Shown: piece after piece, positions 47,101 through 58,492 of the stretch
Position numbering within the stretch: position 1 is the stretch's first letter
Layout: the number at the start of each line of letters is the position of its first letter
Source: Bombardia bombarda
Lineage: Eukaryota > Ascomycota > Sordariomycetes > Sordariales > Lasiosphaeriaceae
Assembly (NCBI GenBank): GCA_030512295.1
Contig: JAULSR010000006.1
Coordinates: 434,001 to 498,000, forward strand
Direction: 5' to 3'
Length of the DNA stretch: 64,000 bases
Position numbers and translations under genes: made by a program
Notes under the pieces: model-generated
Seen by the model: only the letters and a program-made list of their open reading frames with translations
What the model was told of the DNA's origin: nothing
Databases searched by the model: none

Positions 47101-47895
47101 TTTTGGTTGTTTTGGTTGTGGTGGTGATTTGTCAGAACTAAGTTAGGTATCTGGAGGTGGATGTTGAATATCGATGAGATGATGAGTGACGGGAGAGACT
47201 GCACTGGAACGAAGCATCGAGCTTCCCATTTGTATCTTGAATCACGGGGTGTCGGGGTGTCAAGTGGCATCTTAACGCCGCCATGCTTGAGAAAGTACGA
47301 AAGGGAGCAGCAGCGGGCAGCTAGTTGTAGCTCCTAAATCCGTGATATTGGGTGATGTTGGCGTTTGCAGGCGATGGATGTCTGGGGAGGCTTTGTGAGC
47401 TCGCGGGTTTTTCCAATTCGGGATAGCTTGGCGGTTGGGTTCCATTTCGCCAATCAGCTCGCGAGTTCTTCCAGATGGGGATTAACTAGCGCTTAATAGC
47501 TGCAAATGTTCAAGTTCGATCTAAATTGGGTCAATTATGAAACTTTCGACTTGTGCACCGCGTCGTCAATTTTGTGACAACCGTCATGTTGTTTCAGCTT
47601 GGGTGGTGAATTTAAATCAAATCCCGGTCATCAAACGAGTAGCAGTGTCCTAGAGTTGAATAGACAAACTATTGCGAAAGTATGTAGAGATATGACACAT
47701 CAACAAGTTTTGTGCGCGCATACGGTTTAGTCAAGTAGCATAGGCATCCCGGGATATGTAAAGTACGTAAAACGAATTGTAACCCGGGGGGGGGGGGGGG
47801 GGGGGGGGAAGGAACCTTGAGGTCGACACGAACTGATGATCTGCTAAAAAGCGGCGTTAGCGTTAGCGTCTGCACGGTGAGGTACAAAGGTATTG
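47101..47895. other. Intergenic region upstream of the aldo-keto reductase
   Basis: Promoter side of the reductase. It contains a 23-base G homopolymer (47786-47808) and ends at the third copy of the TIR element. No gene recognised. Confidence 0.5.
47786..47808. repeat. Poly-G homopolymer
   Basis: An unbroken run of 23 G on the plus strand preceded by AACCC. Such runs are prone to length error in sequencing and assembly and can form G-quadruplex structures. Confidence 0.9.
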
Positions 47896-48147
47896 CAGCA
47901 TGGAGCAACAAATCTGGCAACAAACCGAAGGTGCGTTTTGGGTTTGATATGGCTCACACCTTCCACCACTTCTTGGCTATTGCAGCAAGTACCGATAATG
48001 GCCCTGCTGTTAGTGGAGTTTATTTTCTTCACTCTAAATTTCCTGGAGGGGCAGGGGGGAGAATCATCCAATAACAGATCTGCTGGCGCGGGTACAATGT
48101 GAATGAACAACTGGCGGAGCTGTTGCCAGACTTGTTGCTCCGGGCAG
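47896..48147. mobile_element. TIR element family 1, copy C
   Basis: 252 bp. The left end CAGCATGGAGCAACAAATCT and right end (GACTTGTTGCTCCGGGCAG, ending 48147) are inverted repeats sharing GGAGCAACAARTCTGGCAACA. The core near 47950-48050 (GGCTCACACCTTCCAC; CTGTTAGTGGAGTTTATTTT; TTCACTCTAAATTTCC) matches copies A and B. It is the most compact copy, and its terminal repeats are the best matched to each other. No ORF or transposase. A target duplication is not clear. Confidence 0.82.
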
Positions 48148-50729
48148 ACATGTCGGTGACCGGGACAAGCAGACTAAGGAACATTTTATCAAAAAGAATT
48201 GTATCGGATATTACTAGGAGTATCCATTATAAAGATTGTTGTTGGTAGCACGATCCTGCAAACTGCCCGTGGGTATTTGGTTGCAAGCCCTTACCCCAAA
48301 ATCAACTGATAGATACCTACCTTAAAAAGGTAGGTAAAACACCATCTATGGACGGGACTATGAGATGGGAGTGTCACGGGACTGCATGCGAAGGATTACC
48401 TCATGACTTCTCGGTAGACTTGTTTCCCCGCATCACAGCTTGGAGACAAATCTGGCTGTACACCCAGTTATAGGTGGTCCTTCAGATGGAAGACGGGACT
48501 TTAGGGTTGCATGGAGCCCGTCAGAATAGGCAACAAAACAAGCATTCGGCGGCGGGGAAGACCATGGGAGGGGCTTGCAGAGCCAAGCATACCGTAGGTA
48601 ACTCCAGGTATGTACATACATACCTACCTACACACCAAGCAACGAACTGCCAGCTGTCAAGTGCGGGGGCATTACGGGATACGGATAGCCTCAGACACTT
48701 ATTACTGGCCCGTAGCGTCCACCGCTACCGGCGCTGCTTCGGCCACTTTTCAACATGTATAAATGGATGTACAGTACCTGCACTTGGTCGACCCCTCCCA
48801 TTCGATGCTGATGCAACAAACTCCAAAACTTGGGATGATGGGGGAGGTACAGAATCTTTGGTTAATTTCCGTCCGAGTTGTGCAAGGTCTCGGGTGGAAA
48901 ACTTATTGGGAGGGGCATCCCGACAGAGAACAGAAAAACGACCAAAGCCGTTTTGCCCTGCCCATGAAGAGTGACACGATGACACGATTTGGATAATATT
49001 TTCCGAACATAGCCGCTGCGAAACCATAGACTCGACACAGGATACACAGTCTCGAATAGGTACATAAGTGAAAGGCCTTGATTCTACACAGACAGATGGT
49101 CTGATGGCTCATTCATGCTCGGCCGAGGCGCACCTCCAGATGACATGATGAGATGGTTCGGATCGTGGCTTTGCATTGAACGGCCATGCGGGGTGCCCTG
49201 TGGAGAGAAACGCTTGACATCTGCAATTGGCTGATTTTCCAAGGCTTTTCGTGAGCCGTGTTGCCAGGATCCTGGTGCTGCACCACCACACACCCACCAT
49301 CAACCTCTTTCTGACCCGCCTCCACCACTCTTTTCCAGGCTCACCGGCATATTCACATACCCAGAAAGAACCCCTCAGAAACAACAGACAGCATGCCTAT
49401 TTTGGTGCAAATTGGGGGAACATGAAATCAGCATGTAGTGTTTTCGTTATGTTGCGGATCGATGTCTAATTGCTTTAGGTGACTCCCGCGGCATCACCGC
49501 ATACACTTGCCGAATGTGCATGAGAATAATGGTGCCGCCTCAGCCTGTAGTCAGTCCCACGGGAGATGCGAATATAGGAATAGGTGTTGAACGGCCGCTG
49601 GTAGCACAGGCGCGGTTGGACCCAATCAAGGACTATCGAGGCAGGCACTATCTGGGTAGCATCCATTTAATTAACAGGAGGCAGAACTAAGATTATCGGC
49701 GGCGGCAAGAGCAACCCTATGTCCCGGCAGCACGCAGCTGGTGCTCCACAGTGTACTACTTCCTCCCCACCGCGCCCGTCCCTTCCAGGCTCCTCTTCCT
49801 TTCAACAACCACCTCCAACACTCACAAGGAGATGGAATGACTTCCACCTCACCGCATACCACATAAACCACACCCAGCTGCTGGGTAACCTCGGCTCAGC
49901 CAGTTGATACGTGCCATCTACAACCACCCATTGAGGATGCAGGACGGAGGTGGGGGTGGTACTGGCGATACACCCTCAATTCCTTCAGATTCAGACAAAT
50001 CGTTTTTCATCTTCACCTGATCTTTGTCGCCATACGGCTTGCCGCTTGTCAAGATGGATGAATATTGACCAATACCCATTTGATGCTGCTTGCTTGTCAC
50101 ATCTTGCTAGCCACCGCCATCACCCTTCATGCACATCATGGACGTCCTTGGGGCCCGGACAATCAACGCGTGACTTTAATCCATGCATCTGTTTGGTGAT
50201 TGTAAGGATTGGGTGAGGTAGCAAGCGTTCGGCCGTGCAACCATACCCAGATTCCTTCGTGGTTGACCGCCGCCGGGGAACAAGACCAATGGCACACACA
50301 TCAGAAACAAACGCACACCTATCAAGGCAAGGTAGGGCAGGTAAGGTATCCACACATCCAGCAATCCGCTTCATACTACACAGTAGTTCTGTGTTTGGTC
50401 CCGAAATCTGCAACCAGATAGACAGATAGATACCCAGATCTAGCACGGACGAGGGCAACGAGAGCCTATGCTTGGTACATATTGCTCTTGCATCCTCGCT
50501 TCCGGCTCAAGTCTGTTTCTCTCCTTTTCCCGGACCCTTGCTGTTTCTCTACCCATTCCATCCACCTATAGCTTGCTTCATACACCTAGCAGCGGTGTGT
50601 GTCTGGCATCCTAAACAAAGCTGCTCATTCACGGTTCACTTATAACATACTACTGTGTTGCTTATCTCATAGTATTTTATCTCATCGTTAGGAAGTTGGT
50701 CTCCAAGGACCAATTGGCCTTTCATCACC
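48148..50729. other. Gene-free region, about 2.6 kb
   Basis: No credible gene; many short frames lack family features or splice partners. The TACCTACCTTAAAAAGGTAGG inverted motif lies near 48315. The last few hundred bases are CT-rich and should be the promoter of the sugar transporter. Confidence 0.5.
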
Positions 50730-52930
50730 ATGTATCAGGCTAGCAATGTCTACTTTATCTGCTCCTTCGCCGCAATCGGTCAGTGGATTTCATCTGTTCT
50801 CAGTGAACACTCCCATTGAACTGCAACACCAGCTGACATGTGCGAAATGCTACAGGCGGAGGACTGTTTGGGTTCGATATCTCGTCCATGAGCGGCGTAC
50901 TAGGAACTCAGGTAAACCCTCAACAAATTCTATCACCACTGGGCATCAGACCAGTAGAAGACAAAACTGACAATCCAATCATCACACCAGGCATACAAGC
51001 GCTATTTTGACAATCCCGTCTCATACCGTCAGGGCGGCATCACAGCATCCATGCCAGCCGGCAGTCTGGCCGGCTCGCTCATTTCGTCCTTCATCGCCGA
51101 CAAGTACTCGCGAAAGGTAGCGCTCCAGATCTCGTGTCTCCTCTGGATCTTGGGATCCATCCTGATGACGGCCTCCAACGGCGTGCCCATGCTCTGTGTC
51201 GGTCGCGTGATCTGCGGTCTCTGCGTCGGCATTGCCTCGTCCATCGTCCCCGTCTACCAGTCCGAGATTGCGCCCAAGGAGATTCGTGGCCGAGTCGTCT
51301 CGCTGCAGCAGTGGGCCATCACCTGGGGCATCTTGATGTGCGTCTTTTCTCCACTAGCCTTTTCGTGATGTTAACGTCACATCTTCGTTGGCGCCAACTA
51401 AAATGCTGACTCATTCCACAGCCAGTATTTTATCCAGTTCGGCGCCGCCCAAGGCACCGGCGGCGGCCCCTCTGACCCCAACCAGCCTGAGGCGGCCTTT
51501 CGCATCCCGTGGGGCGTCCAGATGGTCCCGGCCTTCATCCTCTTTGTCGGGCTCTTCTTCTTCCCCTATAGCCCACGGTGGCTGGCGTCTAAGGACCGCT
51601 GGGAGGAGGCCATCTTGGTGCTGGCTGCGCTACACGGCAAGGGCGACGTCAACCACCCCAAGGTCCTCGCCCAGTACCAGGAGATCGAGGAGGCGCTGCG
51701 CTTCGAGCGCGAGCAAGCGACCTCGTCGTTCAGGACGCTCGTCGAGCCGAGGATGCTCAAGCGCGTTGCGCTGGGTATGAGTATTCAGATGTGAGTTATG
51801 GTTAATGACAAGCACCCAGTGTATAAAGTGGGATTTAGTTGCTGATAGTGGCGATATACAGGTGGTCTCAGCTTTGCGGGATGAATATTATGATGTAAGT
51901 GGACGGCGGTCAACGACTACCAGTCCTTGTCAGACCTAATTGCTGGTCAATTGCTGGTCTGGTGCTGGCTGCTAACCCCAGCGCAGGTACTACATCGTCT
52001 ACATCATGGAAGGAGCCCAGATCGCCTCCCCGCTCGCTACCGCCTCGATCCAGTACGTTATCAATGTTGCCCTCACACTGCCAGCCATTGTCTATCTCGA
52101 CAAATGGGGCCGTCGCCCTTCGCTCATCCTCGGCTCATTCGGCATGATGACTTGGCTGTTTATCTCTGGTGAGCATTCAGTCCTTCCTCTGAACCCATTC
52201 CCTGGCAGCTAGGTATGTATCTGGCACTAACACACCCCTCTCCCTCCCACCAGGTGCCCTCCAGCAATACTACGGCCAGCCCAACACGGACAAGACCCGT
52301 ACGCCCGACAACGGAGACATCACCTGGATCGTCTTCGACAACCGGCCCGTCTCCTCCGCCATCGTGGCCTGCTCCTACCTCTTCGTCGCCACCTTCGCCA
52401 CGACCTGGGGCCCCGTCAGCTGGACGTACCCGGCCGAGATTTTCCCTAGCAAGATCCGCGCCAAGGCCGTCTCGCTCTCGACCGCCAGCAACTGGTTCTG
52501 GAACATGGTGCTGGCCTTTGCCGTGCCCCCACTGCTGTGGAACATTTCGTACAAGATGTACTACATCTTTGGGGCGTTCAATGCGGCGGCGTTTGTCCAC
52601 ATGGCGCTCCTGGCGCCGGAGACGAAGGGGTATACGCTCGAGGAGATGGACGAGGTGTTTGACTCGGGCTTGCCGGCGTGGAGGAAGTATAAGAAGGCGA
52701 GCAGGCTGGAGGAGCTGGAGAGGGAGATTGAGAGGGGGGAGTTGAAGGTGAGTTTCTTTTCTCCTGGTCTCTTCTGCTGGTAAGATAAAACAACATTGCA
52801 AGGGACGGGGGCTAATGGGATGTCTGATGAATAGGTTGCCGTTCCGATCGGAGGTGCTGCACCCCAGGCTGTACCTGCCACTACTACTACAGAGAGCGAA
52901 AAGGGTGCTACTACTACGGCAACAGCTTAA
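50730..52930 (+). CDS. MFS sugar transporter
   Basis: Eight exons (50730..50778, 50856..50911, 50991..51337, 51422..51790, 51862..51894, 51987..52168, 52254..52747, 52835..52930) give 541 residues; all junctions keep the frame. Exon 5 encodes only 11 residues (around SQLCGMN). The twelve-helix sugar-porter layout is visible: GGGLFGFDISSMSGVLG in helix 1, the signature GRVICGLCVGIASSIVPVYQ, EIAPKEIRGR, PYSPRWLASKDR, the second DKWGRRPSL loop, TWGPVSWTYPAEIFPSKIR and PETKGYTLEEMDEVF. The C-terminal tail is short, coiled and rich in Ala/Thr. It belongs with plasma-membrane hexose transporters of the fungal HXT-like group; the sugar is unknown. It stands alone. Confidence 0.94.
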
Positions 52931-54561
52931 ACACCAATGATCAAGAGGATACATGCCAAGTTAATACAGGTTGGACGTAACTGAGCGTGTTGGTTGTGGT
53001 GGAACGGTGTTGATTGGGCAACGCTGGCAACATAATGAGGCCAAAGTTAAGGTTTTGTAAGCCAGTTCTATTGGGTGGTTGCGAATGGACATGTGAAATC
53101 TAGAGCGGGTGATGAAGGGGAAATCGTTGACTGAAAGGTCGCTGTCTGTTAGTTGCAATGGCTATGTTTACGTGAATTCACCATCGCAGTGTCTGATGAA
53201 CGAGAAATCAACTTCCCCAACGAAGGTGTAAAGAGTCTTTGAGATGGTTGCCCCAAACGCGCCGGCCGCGATAGGGCGGATAATAAGAACCTATCATCGG
53301 CAGCAGTTGCATTTGGATGACTGGAACCCAGACATATACTGCTAATTACAACCATGCGCCGGGCCACGAACCGGAACACAAGATTTACTTGGATCCAAAG
53401 ATCCCCGTTGCTGTAACCGTCCTGTGCTTGTGTGAATGCGGGCCTATTCGGCGCACGTCAAGGTTCTCTGATAGGGCAATCTAGTTTGGTCGGGCAGCAA
53501 TGACGGGCGGGGTTGAAACTCGGGGTTGCTTAGAAAGAGTGAGGACTGATGGAAGAATAACAGCGAGTATGGCATTGGAATTGAGCATACCTCGTACATA
53601 TGGGATTGTAGGCTTATGTCTCGCAAAAATGAAAAGGTACCGATACGTTGTGTTGTACAGCCTGTTTGCCATCTTCCACATTGCTGAAAAATCCGTGCAC
53701 GGATATAGTAAGAACTGGGACGATGGTGATCGCATGTTACTTTATTGAAGGTTGGTAAGACTTAGATAAGCTTGACAATTGAAGAATATACGTGTAAATA
53801 CATGAAATCTTATTAATAAATCCGGGGAATTCCCATCATAACCCCGAGCCAGGATTGGCTACCAAAAAACAGCGGGTGGTCGGATCAGTTGCGCATAAGG
53901 CCCGACAGGAGCGGATGAGTAAGGACGCCTTCGTTAAACCAAACCCGCCTAACCTAATCTGGACAGCTACCGGACGTATCGGTCAAAAATGTGAGCGTAA
54001 CCCGAAGGCTGATTTGTAAGTTCAATCTTCAAGTTGTCGACCGTGCAGAAAGCGCGCAATCGGGGCTTGCTTGGCCGCATGATATCATGGCTTACTAAAT
54101 GGCCCCAATAGCTTTCATGGTCTTTAAACATTACATGATTCATTGAAATCATTTACACACTACCCAGCTCGGCCGCCAAGGCCAATCCGTGGAATCGCAC
54201 AGATGTCGCAAGACTCCATCAAGGTGTCCGAAGTTGTGCGATGTTGAGTGCGTCGACAAAGCAAAGAACCACTGCTCTGTATATAACAGAGCCTCGTCTG
54301 CCATCAACTGATACCAGCTTATCTCCATGCATCCAACAAACAGCCACATTCATCATTGCACTGCATCCTGCAGCCAACCAACAGCCCCGACTTGAAACTT
54401 GAACCCCTCATTATTTGCCCTTTGTTGAAGCATCATAGACCGCTTCAATCGTCATTTCCCCGCCTCTGACATCAACTCTTGGCCACCGCCATCACCAAAC
54501 AGCTCTACTATTCTCAACTCACCCCACAACTGCGACTAAACTTTAATCTCATATCGCAACC
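52931..54561. other. Gene-free region, about 1.6 kb
   Basis: 3' flank of the transporter and promoter of the NmrA-like gene. No coding feature or repeat recognised. Confidence 0.5.
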
Positions 54562-55731
54562 ATGTCTGACAAGAAGATCATTACCGTTATTGGAGGCACC
54601 GGGGCCCAGGGCGGCTCCATTGTGTCGACCTTCCTCAACGACCCCGAGCTCAAGTCTGGATGGACAGTTCGCGCCGTGACTCGTGATACCAATAAGCCTG
54701 CCGCCAAGAAGCTTGTCGAGCAAGGTGCACAGGTCGTATCGGTTAGTGCTGTTCCATTGTACTGCGCTGTAACCTGAACTTGAACCTAATTTATCATCTC
54801 AAGGCCGATCTCAATGACAAGGCATCTCTTGTCGAGGCATTCAAGGGCTCGTATGCGGTCTTCGGCGTCACCAACTACTGGGAGAAGATGAGTGCAGATC
54901 TCGAGATTCAGCAAGGCAAGAACCTTGCCGACGCTGCCAAGGTATGTAGTAGAAAGAAGGCGACAGCACTTCCAAAGAGAATGACTCAAGAATGAATTCT
55001 AACCACGCATGACATAGGAAACCGGTGTTCAGCACTTCATCTGGAGCTCGCTGCTCAACATCAAGGAACGTAAGTACTATACCACACACCCCCATTCCAT
55101 TCTGCACTCATAGCACACACTAAACTCCGCCACCATAGTCTCCAAAGGAGAGCTCCCCAATGTCTACCATTTCGACAGCAAGGCCAAGGTCGAAGACTAT
55201 ATCCGTGAGATCGGCATCCCCGCCACGTTCTTCCTGCCCGGCTTCTACATGAGCAATATCGGCTCCGAGGGTGGCTTCTTCAAGCCCTCTCCGCCTGACA
55301 ACGCCTGGACGTTCGCGCTGCCCGCCTCGGCCAACGCCATCATCCCGCTTTACTGGACTGGCGATACCGGCAAGTACATCAAGGGCATCGTGCTCAACCG
55401 CGAGCAGACGCTCGGCAAGCAGGTCCTCGGGGCCACCGAGTACTTGACCGCCCAGGAGGTTGTCGACACCTTTGCCAAGGTCTTCCCTGAGACTGGCAAG
55501 ACGACCCGCTTCTACCAACTGCCTGAGCAGACCTTCCGGGACTATTTCAAGGCCACGGGCGCGCCCGACTTTGTGGTGACGGAGATGTACGAGAATATGG
55601 TACTGTTGGATACCTTTGGGTATTATGGCGGCAAGTCGCTGGATGAGACCAAGGAGCTGGTCAAGGACCATTTGACCACCTGGGCTGAGTATATCAAGGA
55701 TCTGGCGCCGGGTTTCAAGGGGTTGAACTAA
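54562..55731 (+). CDS. NmrA-like NAD(P)-binding protein
   Basis: Four exons (54562..54741, 54804..54941, 55018..55069, 55139..55731) give 320 residues. The Rossmann motif is GGTGAQG at 11-17, preceded by IITVI. The middle shows ADLNDKASLVEAFKGSYAVF and HFIWSSLLNIKEL, typical of atypical SDRs of the NmrA/HSCARG group. The usual catalytic Tyr-x3-Lys is absent: the corresponding segment is NVYHFDSKAKVEDY, which has a Lys but not the standard spacing. NmrA itself senses the NAD(P) redox state and represses nitrogen-metabolite genes, whereas many paralogues are reductases. So either a redox sensor or an oxidoreductase is possible. It ends at FKGLN just before the retroelement remnant. Confidence 0.92.
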
Positions 55732-55883
55732 GTCAACGACGGCATAGTAGAACAATAGGAAGAAATTCCGAGGATTCTAGCTTTAAATTGAACATTAGGT
55801 AGCTTAACGGTTCATTATTTGCAAATCGTAAACTTGGTAAGCAGCGTCAAATGTCTGCATCACCTGCCCCTTGTATCATGTAA

Positions 55884-55888
55884 GATAG
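55884..55888. repeat. Target site duplication, left copy (GATAG)
   Basis: GATAG lies directly before the TGTTACAACC LTR start at 55889. The same five bases follow the 3' LTR at 58893-58897, as expected for an LTR-retrotransposon insertion. Confidence 0.82.
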
Positions 55889-56072
55889 TGTTACAACCTG
55901 CCAAGCCATGTCAGCGTTGTATCACGGGCTGTAACTTGGGGCTAGGAAATGACTTTTGTGGATGCACGAGGGAGCTAACTATCTAAGACGCCAGGGCCGG
56001 GTTTTATCCCGGGACTAGGCGCTCTGACCATCTAGTCACATGCTTAGCGCCAAGGCGCCAAGGCGCTAGTGA

Positions 56073-56583
56073 CCCAACAAGGAACGGGCTAGGCCCGTGA
56101 CAGAAGCAAAGGATGCCCCTGCAGCCACGAAAGCGGCCGAACAACTTAAACAGCTACACGAAAAACTCAAGACAGATCTCCAATTCATCCAACAACGCAT
56201 AACAAAATACGCTAACAAACGAAAAATAAAAGGACCATCCTTTAAAAAGGGAGATAAAGTCTATCTCGCTCGCAAAAACATCAAGTCGAAGCGACCAAGC
56301 GAGAAATTCGATTACAAGCAATTTGGACCATTCAAGATCAAGCGAAAGATCTCGGACACCAACTACGAACTGTCACTACCACGGTCAATGCAGATCCACC
56401 CGATTTTCCACATCTCACTTTTGGAACCAGCCTCACCACGGGCAAAGCTCGACGAGACCACAGAGCTCGAGGACGAAGATGAAGAAGAGCAAGAGGTCGA
56501 GAAGATCCTCGATCATCGCGGAGAAGGACCGCAGACAGAGTACCTTGTGAAGTGGAAGGACCAGGGCGACGACGAGAACACAT
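56073..56583 (+). pseudogene. Gypsy pol remnant: integrase C-terminus plus chromodomain
   Basis: The frame is open from 56073 after an upstream TGA. It reads the end of a Ty3/gypsy integrase: FKKGDKVYLARKNIKSKRPS, FGPFKIKRKISDTNYELSLP and HPIFHISLLEPAS. An acidic linker and the start of a chromodomain (EVEKILDHRG, EYLVKWKDQG) follow. It stops at a TGA (56581-56583) where the chromodomain consensus has Trp (ENT-stop-KPL). The frame continues after it as DHLTNAQGMLAQYHR, the rest of the chromodomain, then an Arg/Gly-rich tail to about 56697. Chromodomains in such integrases guide insertion to heterochromatin. The 5' two thirds or more of pol are absent. Confidence 0.88.
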
Positions 56584-56926
56584 GAAAGCCGCTCGACCAT
56601 TTGACCAACGCGCAGGGCATGCTGGCACAGTACCACCGATTAACGAAAACACCCCGACGCGGTGCCCGACGCGGTGCGCAGCGCGGTGCGCGGCGCTAAC
56701 CCTGCCACCTCACTGGACGGTTACGTGAGCAACCCCTCACGAACGAAATCACGAGGACTAATCATTGGCAGCCGCCCCTACTGTTGCTTAAAAAAAATTC
56801 GTCTACGCCTAATCAACCACATCGCCCGAACACAATTCCAAACATAAGCCGCTGCAACATCCAGCCGGCCTACTTTATCGACCAGCTCATTAGGAAAGGA
56901 AGTCTCCCTTTCTTTCGTCCTCCACC

Positions 56927-58453
56927 ATGGACGAGAAGCAAACCTCCCCGGAGCTCTCGCAAGCTGAACTTCTGCCAACCCAAGGAGAGCAAGTTCCAGC
57001 AAATCCACCGTCACGGAAACGACAGATCGCCGGCGATAGCGACGACGACAAACCCCAGCCGAAACGAGCCCGATTGACACGAAAGAACTTGGCCCTCTTT
57101 GACAAGATGGGAAAGAAGAAAACCTCCCAGGACTCCACGACTGAGTCGCAGAAAACGAAGACCACCTCGACAACGGCATCTGGCTTTGCTCTCCAAGCCC
57201 ACAAGAATGGTATTCTCGACCCCATTGGCTCCAAGCCTCCTGCGAACCTCGAGGACCTCCGCGAACAACACGCCAGATCCCGCGCGACCGTTTCCCCTAC
57301 CGAGTCAGAGTATAAGAGTTATGCTCGTAAGGTCGCGAGGGTCCCCAACGAAGCGACTATGGTTGTCGAAACGAGCAGGCATATGTTGAAGGAGTACGAT
57401 GACGACGCCTACCACCAATCCTTCAACCGGTCGTTTACAGGCTTCCCAGACGATGTAGGCTTCAATGACGGCTTGTCGGCCCCACAGCCTGACTTTGTCG
57501 AAGGGCTTGAGATGGGGGAATACGACCCGTTCCCTGTCGACGAACAGGTTAATGGAGCCGTTCTTTATAAGGATAACCCCCGCTCTATAACATTACCGCA
57601 CCTGGCGGGAGAGTGGAAGGGTCCTGGGAAGAACATGGAAGAGGCGAGGCTCCAGAGCGCCTACGATGGAGCAGCCCTTGTTTTCGCAAGGAACCAAGCC
57701 CTCTCCCACATGGGAAAGCCCGATCCCCCAGGTCATGCCGAAGTCACGACCTTCGCCACCGATGGTACTACCCTCAACCTCTTCGCACATTACGCTGCCG
57801 AAACGGAGGACGGCACGCTCGAGTACCACCAGCACCGCATCAAGTCGACAAATCTCATCGACTCCCACGAGGACTTCAAGGACGGCTACAAGCATATCAG
57901 GAACGCACAGGACCACGCGAGGGACCAGTCGTACGCACTAAGAGATGACCTGAGAGAGCATTGGAAGCAACAACGCAGCACACTCCAACCTATCACGGAA
58001 GGAGCCCCTCTGCCTGTACCAGACTCGCAGGTGAACCCATACGAAGACACGACTCCCCACCAGGTGGACGACGGGACGAGCGCACACGAAAAAGCCGCCC
58101 CATACGAAGACGAAGCCGGCTACGAGGTAGTCAACCAGCCCCATTCCAAGCGTCGATCGTCATCGAGACACTCATCGTCCAAGCACTCGACCGGACACTC
58201 ATCGTCCAAGCACTCGACCGGACACTCATCAACCAAGCATTCTTCGTCGAAGTCATCACACCAAGCCCCCAGCAGCGATGGCCACAAGCGGAAGGCATCA
58301 CAGCCTTCTCCCCCCGGATCCGGACATGCAAGCAAGCACTCTAGCAAGCACAAGAGCTACTGGAAGTTCGACGCCAAGAGTGGACGTTATTACCACAAGC
58401 ACTCCGATGGCACCATTTCTTGGTTTGAAGGCGAGGAAGACGAACGTGATTAG
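56927..58453 (+). CDS. Retroelement-associated extra ORF of unknown function
   Basis: Intact 508-residue ORF lying between the pol remnant and the 3' LTR, on the same strand. The N-terminus is basic with a nuclear-localisation-like KPQPKRARLTRKN. The centre (about 100-350) looks folded and conserved, with SFNRSFTGFPDDVGFNDGLS, APQPDFVEGLEMGEYDPFPV, ITLPHLAGEWKGPGKNMEEA and DGAALVFARNQALSH. The Asp, Glu and Lys of PDF...EWK spaced over about 45 residues could suit a PD-(D/E)xK-like nuclease core. Fungal proteins of this kind are, from memory, annotated under an uncharacterised domain (DUF7924-like), which I cannot verify. The C-terminus is low complexity, with repeated SSKHSTGHS units, and ends SYWKFDAKSGRYYHKHSDGT. 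Unlike pol it has no stop codon. Confidence 0.75.
   Translation: MDEKQTSPELSQAELLPTQGEQVPANPPSRKRQIAGDSDDDKPQPKRARLTRKNLALFDKMGKKKTSQDSTTESQKTKTTSTTASGFALQAHKNGILDPIGSKPPANLEDLREQHARSRATVSPTESEYKSYARKVARVPNEATMVVETSRHMLKEYDDDAYHQSFNRSFTGFPDDVGFNDGLSAPQPDFVEGLEMGEYDPFPVDEQVNGAVLYKDNPRSITLPHLAGEWKGPGKNMEEARLQSAYDGAALVFARNQALSHMGKPDPPGHAEVTTFATDGTTLNLFAHYAAETEDGTLEYHQHRIKSTNLIDSHEDFKDGYKHIRNAQDHARDQSYALRDDLREHWKQQRSTLQPITEGAPLPVPDSQVNPYEDTTPHQVDDGTSAHEKAAPYEDEAGYEVVNQPHSKRRSSSRHSSSKHSTGHSSSKHSTGHSSTKHSSSKSSHQAPSSDGHKRKASQPSPPGSGHASKHSSKHKSYWKFDAKSGRYYHKHSDGTISWFEGEEDERD
58146..58250 (+). repeat. Ser/His/Lys-rich tandem repeat inside the extra ORF
   Basis: Two to three near-identical 27-30 bp units encode SSKHSTGHS; the unit CATCGTCCAAGCACTCGACC is repeated exactly. 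Copy number may vary between element copies. Confidence 0.75.
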
Positions 58454-58477
58454 TACGGTCTCTGGGACATCGACCAT

Positions 58478-58492
58478 GAAGGAGGGGAAACC
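58478..58492 (+). other. Polypurine tract of the LTR element
   Basis: GAAGGAGGGGAAACC directly precedes the 3' LTR start, the usual place for the plus-strand primer of reverse transcription. Confidence 0.75.

Noticed and set aside
55978..56036. tRNA-like stretch with a B-box-like GGTTTTATCCC and, on the other strand, TGGTCAGAGCGCC resembling an A-box
   Set aside because: The two boxes are on opposite strands, no acceptor stem or anticodon arm closes, and it lies inside a rearranged retroelement.
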